A stretch of 64,000 nt of DNA from Rhodanobacter sp. (GTDB lineage: Bacteria; Pseudomonadota; Gammaproteobacteria; Xanthomonadales; Rhodanobacteraceae), in assembly GCA_024711345.1 (NCBI GenBank), contig JANJTA010000015.1, forward strand, positions 82,397-146,396, written 5' to 3'. The position numbers and the translations under genes were made by a program. This document shows positions 21,884 to 29,658 of the stretch, piece by piece. How positions within the stretch are numbered: position 1 is the first letter of the stretch; the number at the start of each line of letters is the position of its first letter. The notes beneath the pieces are model-generated. The model had not been told where the DNA came from. It did not search any database and worked only from the letters and a program-made list of their open reading frames with translations.

Positions 21884-22194
21884 ACGGCTGGGTTCTGGTC
21901 GGCACCCGCAGCGACTTCCTGCCGGGCGAGTACAAGGTGGTGTGGGACGGCGACACGCCGATCGCGGTGTACAACCTCGACGGCGCGCTGTACGCGGTGG
22001 AGGACATCTGCACCCACGACGGCGGCGAGCTGGCCGGCGGCGAGGTGTTCGGCTTCGAGGTGGAGTGCCCGCGCCACGGCGCGCGCTTCGACCTGCGCAC
22101 CGGCGCGGTGACCAAGCCGCCGGCCTACGAGCCGATCGCCAGCTTCCCGGTGCGCGAGGCAGACGGCGCCATCTGGACCCGCGACGACCGCTGA
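21880..22194 (+). CDS. Rieske [2Fe-2S] ferredoxin
   Basis: A 104-residue Rieske protein. The cluster ligands are C44-T-H46 (ICTHDGGEL) and C63-P-R-H66 (ECPRHGARF), in the CxH...CxxH arrangement of bacterial Rieske-type ferredoxins. It is soluble, with no membrane anchor, and no oxygenase subunit is adjacent. It may be a stand-alone electron carrier or an accessory to Fe-S metabolism, since it lies 5 kb from the SUF operon. The coupled GNAT suggests a linked but unknown role. Confidence 0.92.
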   Translation: MNGWVLVGTRSDFLPGEYKVVWDGDTPIAVYNLDGALYAVEDICTHDGGELAGGEVFGFEVECPRHGARFDLRTGAVTKPPAYEPIASFPVREADGAIWTRDDR

Positions 22195-22244
22195 TATGCT
22201 GCCGGCCTCGCCGGTGGGCTGACGCGGTGGCAACAGGGGGCGCA

Positions 22245-23015
22245 ATGGGTCATCGATGGCGTGCGCTGCTGGCGTTCGTGCTGCTGTGGCTGCTGTACCA
22301 GGGCGCCGAAGGTGTGGGCGCCCGCTGGTTGCACAGCTTTCCGGTGCAGGCCGCGCTGATGCTGGCCTGCGTGCTGGCGGCATGGCCGCTGTCGCGCTGG
22401 CTCGGCTACCGCGGTTACGCGGCGTATGCCTTGGGCGGTGGCAACGGCTTGCGCTGGTGGTTGCCAGGCGGCCTGCTGCTGGCCGTGCTGGCGAAGTTCG
22501 GCGCGGTCCGGCTGGGTCTGCATATGGACGTCTATACGGCCGCTGCGCCGGCGGCGGACGCCTTCGCCGCGTCGCTGGCGGCATTGCCGCTGCTGTTGCT
22601 GTCCACCTTCGTCGCGTCGCTGGCCGAGGACATCCTTACCCGCGGCTTCTGGTACCGCGCCGCCGGTTTGCGCTGGCGCAGCGGCGTGGTGTTCGTGCTG
22701 GCCTCCAGCGCGATCTATGTGCTCAACCACATCTACCGGTTGGGCAACGGGCCGCAGGAATGGCTGTTGCTGTTCTGTTTCGGGCTGGCCTATGCGGCGG
22801 CGCTGTGGCGCAGCGGCAGCCTGTGGGGCGCCGTCGGACTGCACTGGGGCTGGAACCTGGGCAATGGCCTGCTCGCCGTCGTCATGCCGGTGTCGGCGAC
22901 GAACGCGCACGCGGCCGCCGGACTCTCGATCGGCGCGCACCTGCTGATGCTGCTGCTGGTGCTGGCCGTGCCGAAAGCGCGCCCGGGCTCACAGGCGGTA
23001 GACGAACGCCAGTGA
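22245..23015 (+). CDS. CPBP-family intramembrane protease homologue
   Basis: A 256-residue polytopic protein (about seven helices) of the CAAX protease/bacteriocin-processing family. Motif 1 appears as SLAEDILTRGFWYR: the usual EExxxR is ED here. A second His motif SAIYVLNHIYRLGNG and the third LHWGWNLGN are retained. The Glu-to-Asp change may alter but need not abolish activity. ATG at 22245 is preceded by a CAGGGGG ribosome site; an in-frame GTG at 22227 is weaker. The gene ends converge with the MipA-like gene and overlap it by 27 nt. Confidence 0.78.
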   Translation: MGHRWRALLAFVLLWLLYQGAEGVGARWLHSFPVQAALMLACVLAAWPLSRWLGYRGYAAYALGGGNGLRWWLPGGLLLAVLAKFGAVRLGLHMDVYTAAAPAADAFAASLAALPLLLLSTFVASLAEDILTRGFWYRAAGLRWRSGVVFVLASSAIYVLNHIYRLGNGPQEWLLLFCFGLAYAAALWRSGSLWGAVGLHWGWNLGNGLLAVVMPVSATNAHAAAGLSIGAHLLMLLLVLAVPKARPGSQAVDERQ

Positions 23016-23771
23016 TTCCGACAGCTGCGTGCGCGAGCCGTAGCGGGTGACCAGCGGGCTGTCGGCGGCATCGCCGAGCAGGCGCCCGTAGACCAGCGCC
23101 AGCGCCACGCCGGTGCGTCGGCTGGTGGGCACGAACAGCTCGTACTCCAGCGAGGCGAGCTGGCCGCCGGCGCCGGGTTGCCACGCCGGTATCGACAGGG
23201 CGCGCGCGGCTTGCGGGGTGACGCCGAAGAAACGGTTCATCGCCGGTGCGTTCATCGCCTGCCAGCGCAACGTGACGGCATGCTCCAGCAGGCCGGTCGG
23301 CGGCGGGTCCCATTCGGCGTACAGCTCCAGATAGGCGCCGGCGCCGTTGATGTCGTGGCTGAGGTTGCCGCCCACGTCGATCTGCCGGGTGAGCTGCCAT
23401 TCCAGGAAGCCGCCCAGGTTGATCCGCGGCGGCAGCGACGCGATCTTGCCGCGCAGGCTGCCGAGGTCGTCGCGCGAACGCCCCCACTGGTAGTCGCCAT
23501 GGATGCCGCCGTGCCATGCATCGCCGCGGATCAGATCGATCTGCAGTCCGTCCAGGGTGGAGAAACTGCCACGGCCCGGCAGGTCGATGTCGAGGTACGG
23601 CACCGGTTCGCTGTGCTGGTTCTTGCCGCCGGGCCAGCTGGGCATGCGCTGCATGCCCACGCCGACGGCGAACAGGTCCGGGTCGGTCGCCGCGATGCAG
23701 CCCAGCGGCCATAACAGGCAGGCAGCCAGCAGCAGGCGAGCTCGCAGCGGAAAGGGGCGGTATTTCTGCAT
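22989..23771 (-). CDS. MipA/OmpV-family outer-membrane protein
   Basis: A 260-residue predicted outer-membrane beta-barrel. A signal peptide (residues 1-28, RARLLLAACLLWPLGCIAA) is followed by VGVGMQRMPSWPGGKN, LPYL-like VPYLDIDLPG, IHGDYQWGRSRDDLGSLRGK and alternating hydrophobic strands; the C-terminus ends in SESLAFVYRL, with a terminal aromatic-x-hydrophobic pattern typical of barrels. MipA proteins interact with murein-synthesising machinery; here the role is unassigned. The ATG at 23771 gives a clean signal sequence; the longer upstream frame does not. Confidence 0.75.
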   Translation of the reverse strand: MQKYRPFPLRARLLLAACLLWPLGCIAATDPDLFAVGVGMQRMPSWPGGKNQHSEPVPYLDIDLPGRGSFSTLDGLQIDLIRGDAWHGGIHGDYQWGRSRDDLGSLRGKIASLPPRINLGGFLEWQLTRQIDVGGNLSHDINGAGAYLELYAEWDPPPTGLLEHAVTLRWQAMNAPAMNRFFGVTPQAARALSIPAWQPGAGGQLASLEYELFVPTSRRTGVALALVYGRLLGDAADSPLVTRYGSRTQLSESLAFVYRL

Positions 23772-23911
23772 GGAGCGGCAGCATAGGGGCTGCCGGCGCA
23801 CCGCGGCGGTCGGCGCAATGCATGCGCTCAGCATCCGTTCGGAAAGGGGAAAGGGCACCGAAAGACAGCTTGCCTACGCTGCCCGACAACATCCTGCCAT
23901 GCGTCCCGACG

Positions 23912-24613
23912 ATGCCTGTTTCCAGCTGGACCATCCTGTGCGATTTCGACGGCACCATTTCGGTCGAGGACGTGATCGACTCGCTGCTCGACCGTTTCGG
24001 CCGTCCCGGCTGGGAAGTGCTGGAGCAGGACTGGCGCGCCGGCCGGATCGGCTCGCGCGAATGCATGGCCGGCCAGGTCGCGCTGCTGCAGATGAGCCGC
24101 GCCGAGCTGGACGAGCATCTGCGCGAGATGTGGATCGACCACGCCTTCCCGGCCTTCGTGGCGAGGGCGCGCGAGCTCGGCGTGTCGATCCGCGTGGTCA
24201 GCGACGGTCTCGATGTCGCGATCCGGCAGATTCTCGAGCGCTACGGCCTGGATGACCTGCCGCTGGCGGCGAACCACCTGGCGCCGGCCACGCCGCCGCA
24301 GCAGTGGCAGCTGACCTCGCCGTTCCAGGCCGACGGCTGCCGCAGCGGCACCTGCAAGTGCGCCTGCGTGGCGCAGGCCCGCAGCGGCGGCGCGAAAACG
24401 CTGCTGATCGGTGACGGCGCCTCGGACTTCTGCGCCGCCGACCGCGTCGACTTCGTGTTCGCCAAGCATCGCCTGATCGAGCACTGCCGCGCCGCCGGCA
24501 TCCCCTATGTGCCGATCACCGGCTTCGAGGACGCGCTCGAGCTGCTGCCGCAGCTGCTCGACGGCAGCCTGCTCGACCGTCCCGCCGTGCCGGCGACGGC
24601 CGCGCTGGTCTGA
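23912..24613 (+). CDS. HAD-IB family phosphatase (MtnX/SerB-like)
   Basis: A 233-residue haloacid-dehalogenase phosphatase. Motif I is CDFDGTIS (Asp11, Asp13), motif II VVSDGLD, motif III lysine in AKTLLIGDGASDFCAAD with the Mg-binding Asp pair. A cysteine-rich loop CRSGTCKCAC precedes motif III and is seen in MtnX-like members. The substrate is unknown: candidates are methylthiopentenyl or phosphoserine-type phosphates. It is 53 nt upstream of a class III transaminase and probably co-transcribed. Confidence 0.82.
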   Translation: MPVSSWTILCDFDGTISVEDVIDSLLDRFGRPGWEVLEQDWRAGRIGSRECMAGQVALLQMSRAELDEHLREMWIDHAFPAFVARARELGVSIRVVSDGLDVAIRQILERYGLDDLPLAANHLAPATPPQQWQLTSPFQADGCRSGTCKCACVAQARSGGAKTLLIGDGASDFCAADRVDFVFAKHRLIEHCRAAGIPYVPITGFEDALELLPQLLDGSLLDRPAVPATAALV

Positions 24614-24666
24614 TCGCTGCCGGCCTGCGCGCCTTTCCCTCCCGCTTACCGACCCCGGATTTTCCG

Positions 24667-26070
24667 ATGAATGTTTTCGACAAGAACGCCGCCGTGGTGA
24701 TCGACGACGCCCAGCTGCTCGCCGACGAGGCGAAGTACAGTTCCTTCGGCGACACCGTGCACTACGTGGACCCGCCGAAGATCTTCCGCCACGGCGAAGG
24801 CAGCTACATGTTCGACACCGCCGGCGTGCCGTTCCTCGACCTGCAGATGTGGTACTCGGCGGTCAACTTCGGCTACGGCAACAAGCGCCTGAACGACACG
24901 CTCAAGCGCCAGATCGACCTGCTGCCGCAGGTGGCCAGCCAGTACCTGCACCAGACCCGCATCGAGCTGGCCAAGACGGTGGCGCTGGACGCGAAGAAGA
25001 AGTTCGGCCTGGACGGGCGCGTGCATTTCAACGTGGGCGGCGCGCAGGCGATCGAGGATTCGCTGAAGCTGGTGCGCAACTACAAGAACGGGAAGAGCCT
25101 GATGTTCGCCTTCGAGGGCGGCTACCACGGCCGCACCCTGGGCGCCTCGTCGATCACCTCCAGCTACCGCTACCGCCGCCGCTTCGGCCACTTCGGCGAG
25201 CGCGCGATGTTCCTGCCGTTCCCGTATCCGTTCCGCCGCCCGAAGGGCATGACCGCCGAGGAGTATTCGGAGAGCTGCGTGCACCAGTTCGCGCGCCTGT
25301 TCGAAACCGAATACAACGGCGTGTGGGATCCGAAAACCAACCAGTGCGAGTACGCCGCGTTTTACGTCGAGCCGATCCAGGGTACCGGCGGCTACGTCGT
25401 CCCGCCGATGGGCTTCTTCAAGGGCCTGAAGAAGGTGCTCGACCAGTACGGCATCCTGCTGGTGGTCGACGAGATCCAGATGGGTTTCTGGCGCACCGGC
25501 AAGCTGTGGTCGATCGAGCACTTCGGCGTGACGCCGGACGTGATCGTGTTCGGCAAGGCGCTCACCAACGGCCTCAACCCGCTGTCCGGCCTGTGGGCGC
25601 GCGAGGAGATGATCAACCCCACCATCTTCCCCCCGGGCTCGACCCACTCGACGTTCAACTCCAACCCGCTGGGCACCGCCCTGGGCCTGGAAGTGATCAA
25701 GATGGGCTACGAGCTGGACTACGAGAAGACCGTGCCGGTGAAGGGCGCGCATTTCCTCGAAGGCCTGCGCGCGCTGCAGAAGAAGCACAAGGAAATCGGC
25801 GACGTCGACGGCCTGGGCCTGGCGCTGCGCGCCGAGATCTGCACGGAGGACGGCTTCACTCCGAACAAGGCGCTGCTCGATCGCATGGTCGACATCGGCC
25901 TGGCCGGCGACCTCACGCACAACGGCAAGAAGATCGGCCTGGTGCTCGACGTGGGCGGCTGGTACAAGAACGTGATCACCTTCGCGCCGTCGCTGGACAT
26001 CACCCACGAGGAGATTGATCTGGCGATCAGCTTGCTGGATCAGTTGCTGACGAAGGCCAAGAAGGGCTGA
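24667..26070 (+). CDS. Class III PLP-dependent aminotransferase
   Basis: A 467-residue transaminase of the ornithine/diaminobutyrate group. FNVGGAQAIEDSLKLVR (cofactor-phosphate binding), GGYHGRTLGA, VVDEIQMGFWRTG (Asp268, pyridine nitrogen) and the PLP lysine K297 in VFGKALTNG are intact, followed by THSTFNSNPLG. The family uses omega-amino acids with 2-oxoglutarate. The exact substrate is not readable. The partner HAD phosphatase upstream suggests a two-step pathway on a phosphorylated amine or keto acid. It is followed by a strong terminator. Confidence 0.86.
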   Translation: MNVFDKNAAVVIDDAQLLADEAKYSSFGDTVHYVDPPKIFRHGEGSYMFDTAGVPFLDLQMWYSAVNFGYGNKRLNDTLKRQIDLLPQVASQYLHQTRIELAKTVALDAKKKFGLDGRVHFNVGGAQAIEDSLKLVRNYKNGKSLMFAFEGGYHGRTLGASSITSSYRYRRRFGHFGERAMFLPFPYPFRRPKGMTAEEYSESCVHQFARLFETEYNGVWDPKTNQCEYAAFYVEPIQGTGGYVVPPMGFFKGLKKVLDQYGILLVVDEIQMGFWRTGKLWSIEHFGVTPDVIVFGKALTNGLNPLSGLWAREEMINPTIFPPGSTHSTFNSNPLGTALGLEVIKMGYELDYEKTVPVKGAHFLEGLRALQKKHKEIGDVDGLGLALRAEICTEDGFTPNKALLDRMVDIGLAGDLTHNGKKIGLVLDVGGWYKNVITFAPSLDITHEEIDLAISLLDQLLTKAKKG

Positions 26071-26088
26071 TTCGCGCAGCTTGGATGG

Positions 26089-26120
26089 AAGGCTCGGCAG
26101 GCGACTGCCGGGCCTTTTTC
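26089..26120 (+). terminator. Rho-independent terminator after the class III aminotransferase
   Basis: A 12-bp stem AAGGCTCGGCAG/CTGCCGGGCCTT (one G-T wobble) with a GCGA tetraloop, then TTTTTC. A strong terminator isolating the aminotransferase transcript from the downstream islet. Confidence 0.9.
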
Positions 26121-26146
26121 ATGTCCGCGACTTTCTCCCTCTCCCC

Positions 26147-26276
26147 GTCATGCCTGCGAAGGCAGGCATCTCACTTCATCCACCATGCCTGCGACGGGCA
26201 GCTCTCTGCCGCGCCCCCCATGCTCGTCATGCCTGCGAAGGCAGGCATCGCATTTCATCCGCCATGCTTGCGACGG
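26147..26276. repeat. Two tandem units of a 79-nt palindromic repeat
   Basis: The unit begins gtcatgcctgcgaaggcaggcatc (a CATGCCTGC...GCAGGCAT-type palindrome), then cacttcatcc-ccatgcctgcgacgg. Copies start at 26147 and 26226, exactly 79 nt apart. Single related palindromes occur at 28369-28388, 33596-33615, 63246 and 63398. This 607-nt gene-free stretch (26071-26677) holds only the terminator, these units and repeat copy A. Confidence 0.75.
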
Positions 26277-26290
26277 AACTTCCAGGCAGA

Positions 26291-26597
26291 GCAAGAGCTT
26301 TCGTCTGCCTGCGGCAGCCGAGCTACTTTCTCTTTGCGTGCTCAAAGAGAAAGTAGCCAAAGAGAAAGAGCACCCCGCGGCGGCGCTTTCCGTCCATCCA
26401 TGGACGGAAAGTCCGTGAGCCGGGGCCGGGCTTTTCGAGCGGGCTCCTGCCCGCGCGAAAAGGCGAGGCCATCCATGGCCTCGCCCGCTGCGCGGCCTGA
26501 TCGTCCCCGCCTCACCGCCGCCGAGGGGCCCCGGGTAGAGCAGCGCGCTATCCTGGCGCGCACTCGGTGCGCAACCGCTGCGCGGTTGCGAGAGCAG
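26291..26597 (+). repeat. Multi-hairpin dispersed repeat, copy A
   Basis: A roughly 300-nt element with six successive hairpins. Hairpin 1 at 26322-26357 (15-bp stem flanking a CGTGCT loop, core CTTTCTCTTTG), hairpin 2 at 26386-26411 (CTTTCCGTCCAT/ATGGACGGAAAG), hairpin 3 CTTTTCG-GCGGGC/GCCCGC-CGAAAAG, hairpin 4 GGCGAGGCCAT/ATGGCCTCGCC, hairpin 5 GCGCGCTA/TGGCGCGC, hairpin 6 CGCAACCG/CGGTTGCG. Copies B (28000-28270, inverted) and C (63491-63797) have different stem sequences that keep pairing. Open frames through it on both strands look spurious. Function is unknown: mobile MITE-like element or structured RNA. Confidence 0.85.
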
Positions 26598-26677
26598 GGC
26601 GCGGTGGCAAAGGGAACGTCCTCTATCGGCCTAGAGCAGCCGTCCAACGACGAGACCATCCCGCTTGTTGGCGTCGC

Positions 26678-27739
26678 CTATCGACCGCGGCGACGAGGGC
26701 GCTCCTGCCAAGCCTGCTCGACCAGTTCAGGAGTAATTGCCTCCCGAAGCGCGCGCAAGGCATTGTCAGAATATCTTGGGTGCTTCTGAGACCCGAACTC
26801 AAACACCATGACGTTCGCCGGATCTTCGTCTATCCGCAAGAAATCTCGGACGGCCTTGGCTTTACTGGTCGTCAGTTTGACCCTCTCCGCCAACTCGCTT
26901 GGGCTCACGTAGTACTTCTTCCGAAGATCTATCTCACGGATGGCCGCCGCACCCTCTGGGTCATCGCCCGACGCGTAGCGAATCGCCGGGGCGTCCGCTG
27001 CTTTAGTAATACGAACACGAAGCGTCGGGCCCTCACCTTCCACGCTCGTTGCCAAGGTCATTAACCGCGGGAACACCCGTTCTACTGGCGTGTCGGCTTT
27101 GATAGCCTCTTCGATGCGATCTAGGTCTCGCTTGGACACCGCCACTTCCGCGCTTATGTGGGCTTCCATTGCCAGCAGCGCCGTTATTCGCCCCCTCGCC
27201 TCGTCGCGCGCTCTCCGCCCCGGGGCCAGTAGGTCTCGAATTTGCGCGTACTCACGATTGACGAGCATCAAGAAGTCAGGGAGCGCCTGGGTGGACAGGG
27301 GCAGAACCCGCACCGGTAGGTTATCGGCAAGCGTGTCTTCGAAGTGCCCAGCTAGGATTTCATCCAACGCCGTGATTAGTGCCCTTGCGTTTATATAGAG
27401 CGCGTCCTCCGGCACCACGATCATCCAGTGCTGGGCTTGGTCACGCATCGCATCAATCACGCAAATGGCCCCGGCCTGCGCCGCGTTTATCCATCCTTTT
27501 GACTGCGCAATGTTGACCGCCTTCTCGATTCCGACGGACGTACCCTTCTCTTTGTCGAAAACATCCTGGCCCTTCTGAACTAGCAGTGCTTTGGTCAGCA
27601 TTTCGCTAGCGTGCTGTAGCAAGAGCAGGACGATCTCCGGTCTTCCGTCGTCGTCGTGATTGTTGAATGCTTCCAGCGCACGTTTGAGTGACGCAATTGC
27701 CTTGGCCTTCAGTGTCCTGGCTTCCCGCTTGAGCTTCAT
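26678..27739 (-). CDS. DUF3644-like protein with HEPN-type R-x4-H motif
   Basis: A 353-residue protein of the type annotated DUF3644. The N-terminal helical part reads KAKAIASLKRALEAFNNH, then EIVLLLLQHASEMLTKALLV, and ends in DAMRDQAQHW: Arg99-Asp100-x3-His104 matches the Rx4-6H motif of HEPN ribonucleases, with the expected polar residue after Arg. The C-terminal part includes YYVSPSELAERVKLTTSKAKAVRDFLRI, resembling a winged helix. The ATG at 27739 has a GGGAG site 5 nt upstream; in-frame ATG/GTG lie slightly further out. Codon use and GC are visibly lower than neighbours, and it is flanked by inverted repeat copies, pointing to horizontal gain. HEPN proteins often act as toxins or in phage defence; no antitoxin is adjacent. 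Activity is inferred, not shown. Confidence 0.72.
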   Translation of the reverse strand: MKLKREARTLKAKAIASLKRALEAFNNHDDDGRPEIVLLLLQHASEMLTKALLVQKGQDVFDKEKGTSVGIEKAVNIAQSKGWINAAQAGAICVIDAMRDQAQHWMIVVPEDALYINARALITALDEILAGHFEDTLADNLPVRVLPLSTQALPDFLMLVNREYAQIRDLLAPGRRARDEARGRITALLAMEAHISAEVAVSKRDLDRIEEAIKADTPVERVFPRLMTLATSVEGEGPTLRVRITKAADAPAIRYASGDDPEGAAAIREIDLRKKYYVSPSELAERVKLTTSKAKAVRDFLRIDEDPANVMVFEFGSQKHPRYSDNALRALREAITPELVEQAWQERPRRRGR

Positions 27740-27999
27740 GTGCACTCCCATGTTTGCTTTAGGGTAGCTCACGAGTCAGAGGGCGAATCGAACACGAAAC
27801 CATTTTCCCGCGTTATAGCCGAGCGTTGCAGACCTACGGCGCAGGAGCTTGAAGACAGCGCTCACGTGTTCGGGCGCTTCGCCACGTCCGCTTTGGGTCG
27901 CGAGCGGTCGATTAGTAACTGGCTCTGCAACGCTTGCCCTTGCGAAGGCACATGACAGGCCGCGCGCGGTGCTTTGGCTTTGCTCCGGCTTTTTCTGAA
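27740..27999. other. Upstream region of the DUF3644-like gene
   Basis: This 260-nt stretch shares the gene's lower GC and has no supported ORF. It presumably holds the promoter of the minus-strand gene; attttcccgcgttatagcc and ggtcgattagtaactgg are AT-richer patches, but no -35/-10 pair is convincing. It ends at repeat copy B. Confidence 0.5.
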
Positions 28000-28270
28000 A
28001 GTGCGGGCCAGGATGGCCCGCTGCTCTACCGGGGTCCCTTGCGCGGCGGTGAGGCGGGGTCGACAGGCCGCGCAGCGGGCGAGTCCATGGATGGACTCGC
28101 CTTTTCGCGCGGGCAGGAGCCCGCTCGAAAAGCCCGGCCCCGCCTCACGAACTTGCCGGGCAGGAGCCCGGCAAGCGCCAAGCGGGGTGGCCTTTCTCTT
28201 GGGTTACTTTCTCTTTGGCCACGCAAAGAGAAAGTGACTCGGCTGCCGAAGACAGACGAAAGCTCTTGCT
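28000..28270 (-). repeat. Multi-hairpin dispersed repeat, copy B (inverted)
   Basis: The reverse complement of copies A and C, running from the AGTGCGGGCCAGGATGGCCCGC hairpin (28000) to acagacgaaagctcttgc (28253-28270). Hairpin 1 is GTTACTTTCTCTTTG/CAAAGAGAAAGTGAC with one wobble pair, hairpin 2 CTTGCCGGG/CCCGGCAAG, hairpin 4 GGCGAGTCCAT/ATGGACTCGCC. The terminal CGCAACCG hairpin of copies A and C is missing. With copy A it brackets the DUF3644-like gene as an inverted pair. Confidence 0.85.
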
Positions 28271-28308
28271 CTGCAAGCTCTACGCGGCGGGCGCCCGAAC
28301 AAGCAAGA

Positions 28309-28394
28309 GCATCGCGCGCAAGCGCGCTCCTACAAGGCAATCGTCGTCTTGTGCGACGGATGGGTGCGATTCCTGCCTTCGCAGGAATGACGAG
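28309..28394. repeat. Single GTAG REP variant plus small palindrome
   Basis: 28309-28333 is a REP in reverse orientation, GCATCGCGCGCAAGCGCGCTCCTAC, in which the stem is GCGCGC rather than GCCCGC. At 28369-28388 attcctgccttcgcaggaat is a palindrome of the family seen at 26147. Both lie just downstream of the ketosynthase stop. Confidence 0.7.
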
Positions 28395-28425
28395 CGAGAG
28401 GCGGGCTTGTTTGAGGCGCCGCCGT

Positions 28426-29658
28426 TCACGGCGCCCGCTTCAACGCCAGCACGGCGTTGAGTCCCCCGAACGCGAACGAATTGCTGAGCACCGCCCGCAC
28501 CGGCATCTCGCGCGCCACGTTGGGCACGTAGTCGAGGTCGCAGGCCGGGTCGACCACGTCGAGGTTCGCGGTGGGTGGCACCACGCTGTCGCGCAGCGCG
28601 CCGATGGCGGCGACCAGTTCCAGCGCGCCGGAGGCGCCCAGGGCGTGGCCGTGCATGGACTTGGTGGAGGACACCGCGAGGCGGTCGGCGTGGGTGCCGA
28701 AGGCGAGGCGGATGGCGCGGGTTTCGGTGACGTCGTTGGCGGGCGTGCCGGTGCCGTGGGCGTTGATGTAGTCGATATCGGCGGGATTCAGTTCGGCTTC
28801 GTCCAGCGCCTGGCGCATCGCGGCCGCGGCGCCTTCGGCGCTGGGCATCACGATGTCGCTGGCGTCGGCGCTCATGCCGGTGCCGGCGAGTTCCGCGAGG
28901 ATGGTGGCGCCGCGCGAGCGCGCATGCTCCAGCGACTCCAGCACGAAGATGGCGGCGCCTTCGCCGAGCACCAGACCGCGTCGGTTCGCGCTGAACGGGC
29001 GGCAGGTGTCGTCGGCCAGCACGCGCATCGCTTCCCATGCGCGCAGCGCGCCGTAGGTGAGGCAGGCTTCGGTGCCGCCGGTGACGGCGGCGTCGGCCAT
29101 GCCGTAGCGGATCATCTGCGCGGCCTGGATGATCGCGTGGTTGGCCGAGGCGCAGGCGCTGGCCACCGCGTAGGCGGGGCCGCGCAGGCCCCAGGCGATG
29201 CTGATCTGGCTGGCCGAGGCATTGGTCATCAGCCGCACGATGGTGAGCGGGTGTGCGCGCTGGGCGTTCTCGCCGTAGAGGCGCCGGCTCTGCTCGTCCT
29301 GGGTGGTCTCGCCGCCGACGCCGGTGCCCACGATCACCGCGGTGCGCGCGCCCAACCCGTTGGCGGCGAAATCCACGCCGGACTGCGCCACCGCCTCGCG
29401 CGCGGCATGCAGCGCGAATTCCGAGGTACGGTCGAGCAGGGGCAGGGTGCGCTCGTCGATGTGCGCGGCGGGGTCGAAACTCTCCGGTACCTGCGCGGCC
29501 ACCTTCACGCGCAGGCGCCCGGCGTCGACGTGGCGCAGCGGCCCGATCGCGCTGCGGCCCTCGCGCAGGCCCTGCCACAGAGCCGCGGCGCCCACGCCGA
29601 GCGGGCTGATGGCGCCCATGCCGGTGATCACCACCCGGCGCGTCGATACGGTGGGCAT
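28426..29658 (-). CDS. Beta-ketoacyl-[acyl carrier protein] synthase (FabF-like)
   Basis: A 410-residue KAS II-type condensing enzyme. The Cys-His-His triad is complete: C169 in VASACASANHA, H301 in NAHGTGTPANDV, H338 in KSMHGHALGASG (Lys333 nearby). The N-terminus RRVVITGMGAISPLG is typical. The ATG at 29658 overlaps the ACP stop by 1 nt (TGATG), indicating coupling. It is not in the housekeeping fab cluster (no fabD/G/acpP), so it is probably a dedicated synthase supplying an acyl chain for this locus. Unusually it has CSA-like spacing ACASAN rather than the common ACATGA. Confidence 0.9.
   Translation of the reverse strand: MPTVSTRRVVITGMGAISPLGVGAAALWQGLREGRSAIGPLRHVDAGRLRVKVAAQVPESFDPAAHIDERTLPLLDRTSEFALHAAREAVAQSGVDFAANGLGARTAVIVGTGVGGETTQDEQSRRLYGENAQRAHPLTIVRLMTNASASQISIAWGLRGPAYAVASACASANHAIIQAAQMIRYGMADAAVTGGTEACLTYGALRAWEAMRVLADDTCRPFSANRRGLVLGEGAAIFVLESLEHARSRGATILAELAGTGMSADASDIVMPSAEGAAAAMRQALDEAELNPADIDYINAHGTGTPANDVTETRAIRLAFGTHADRLAVSSTKSMHGHALGASGALELVAAIGALRDSVVPPTANLDVVDPACDLDYVPNVAREMPVRAVLSNSFAFGGLNAVLALKRAP

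Noticed and set aside
26147..26276. CRISPR-like array of two repeats
   Set aside because: Only two units, palindromic and with nearly identical spacers; no cas genes; an extragenic repeat is the better reading.
26085..26789. Long open frames through repeat copies A and C (arginine/serine-rich translations)
   Set aside because: They cover the hairpin arrays on both strands, differ by frame between copies, and the same sequence recurs in non-coding contexts; they are by-products of GC-rich palindromes.
27765..27800. GTTCGATTC-type sequence on the minus strand upstream of the DUF3644-like gene, resembling a tRNA T-loop
   Set aside because: The flanking bases do not pair as a T-arm and no acceptor or anticodon arm is present; no tRNA or att site can be supported.
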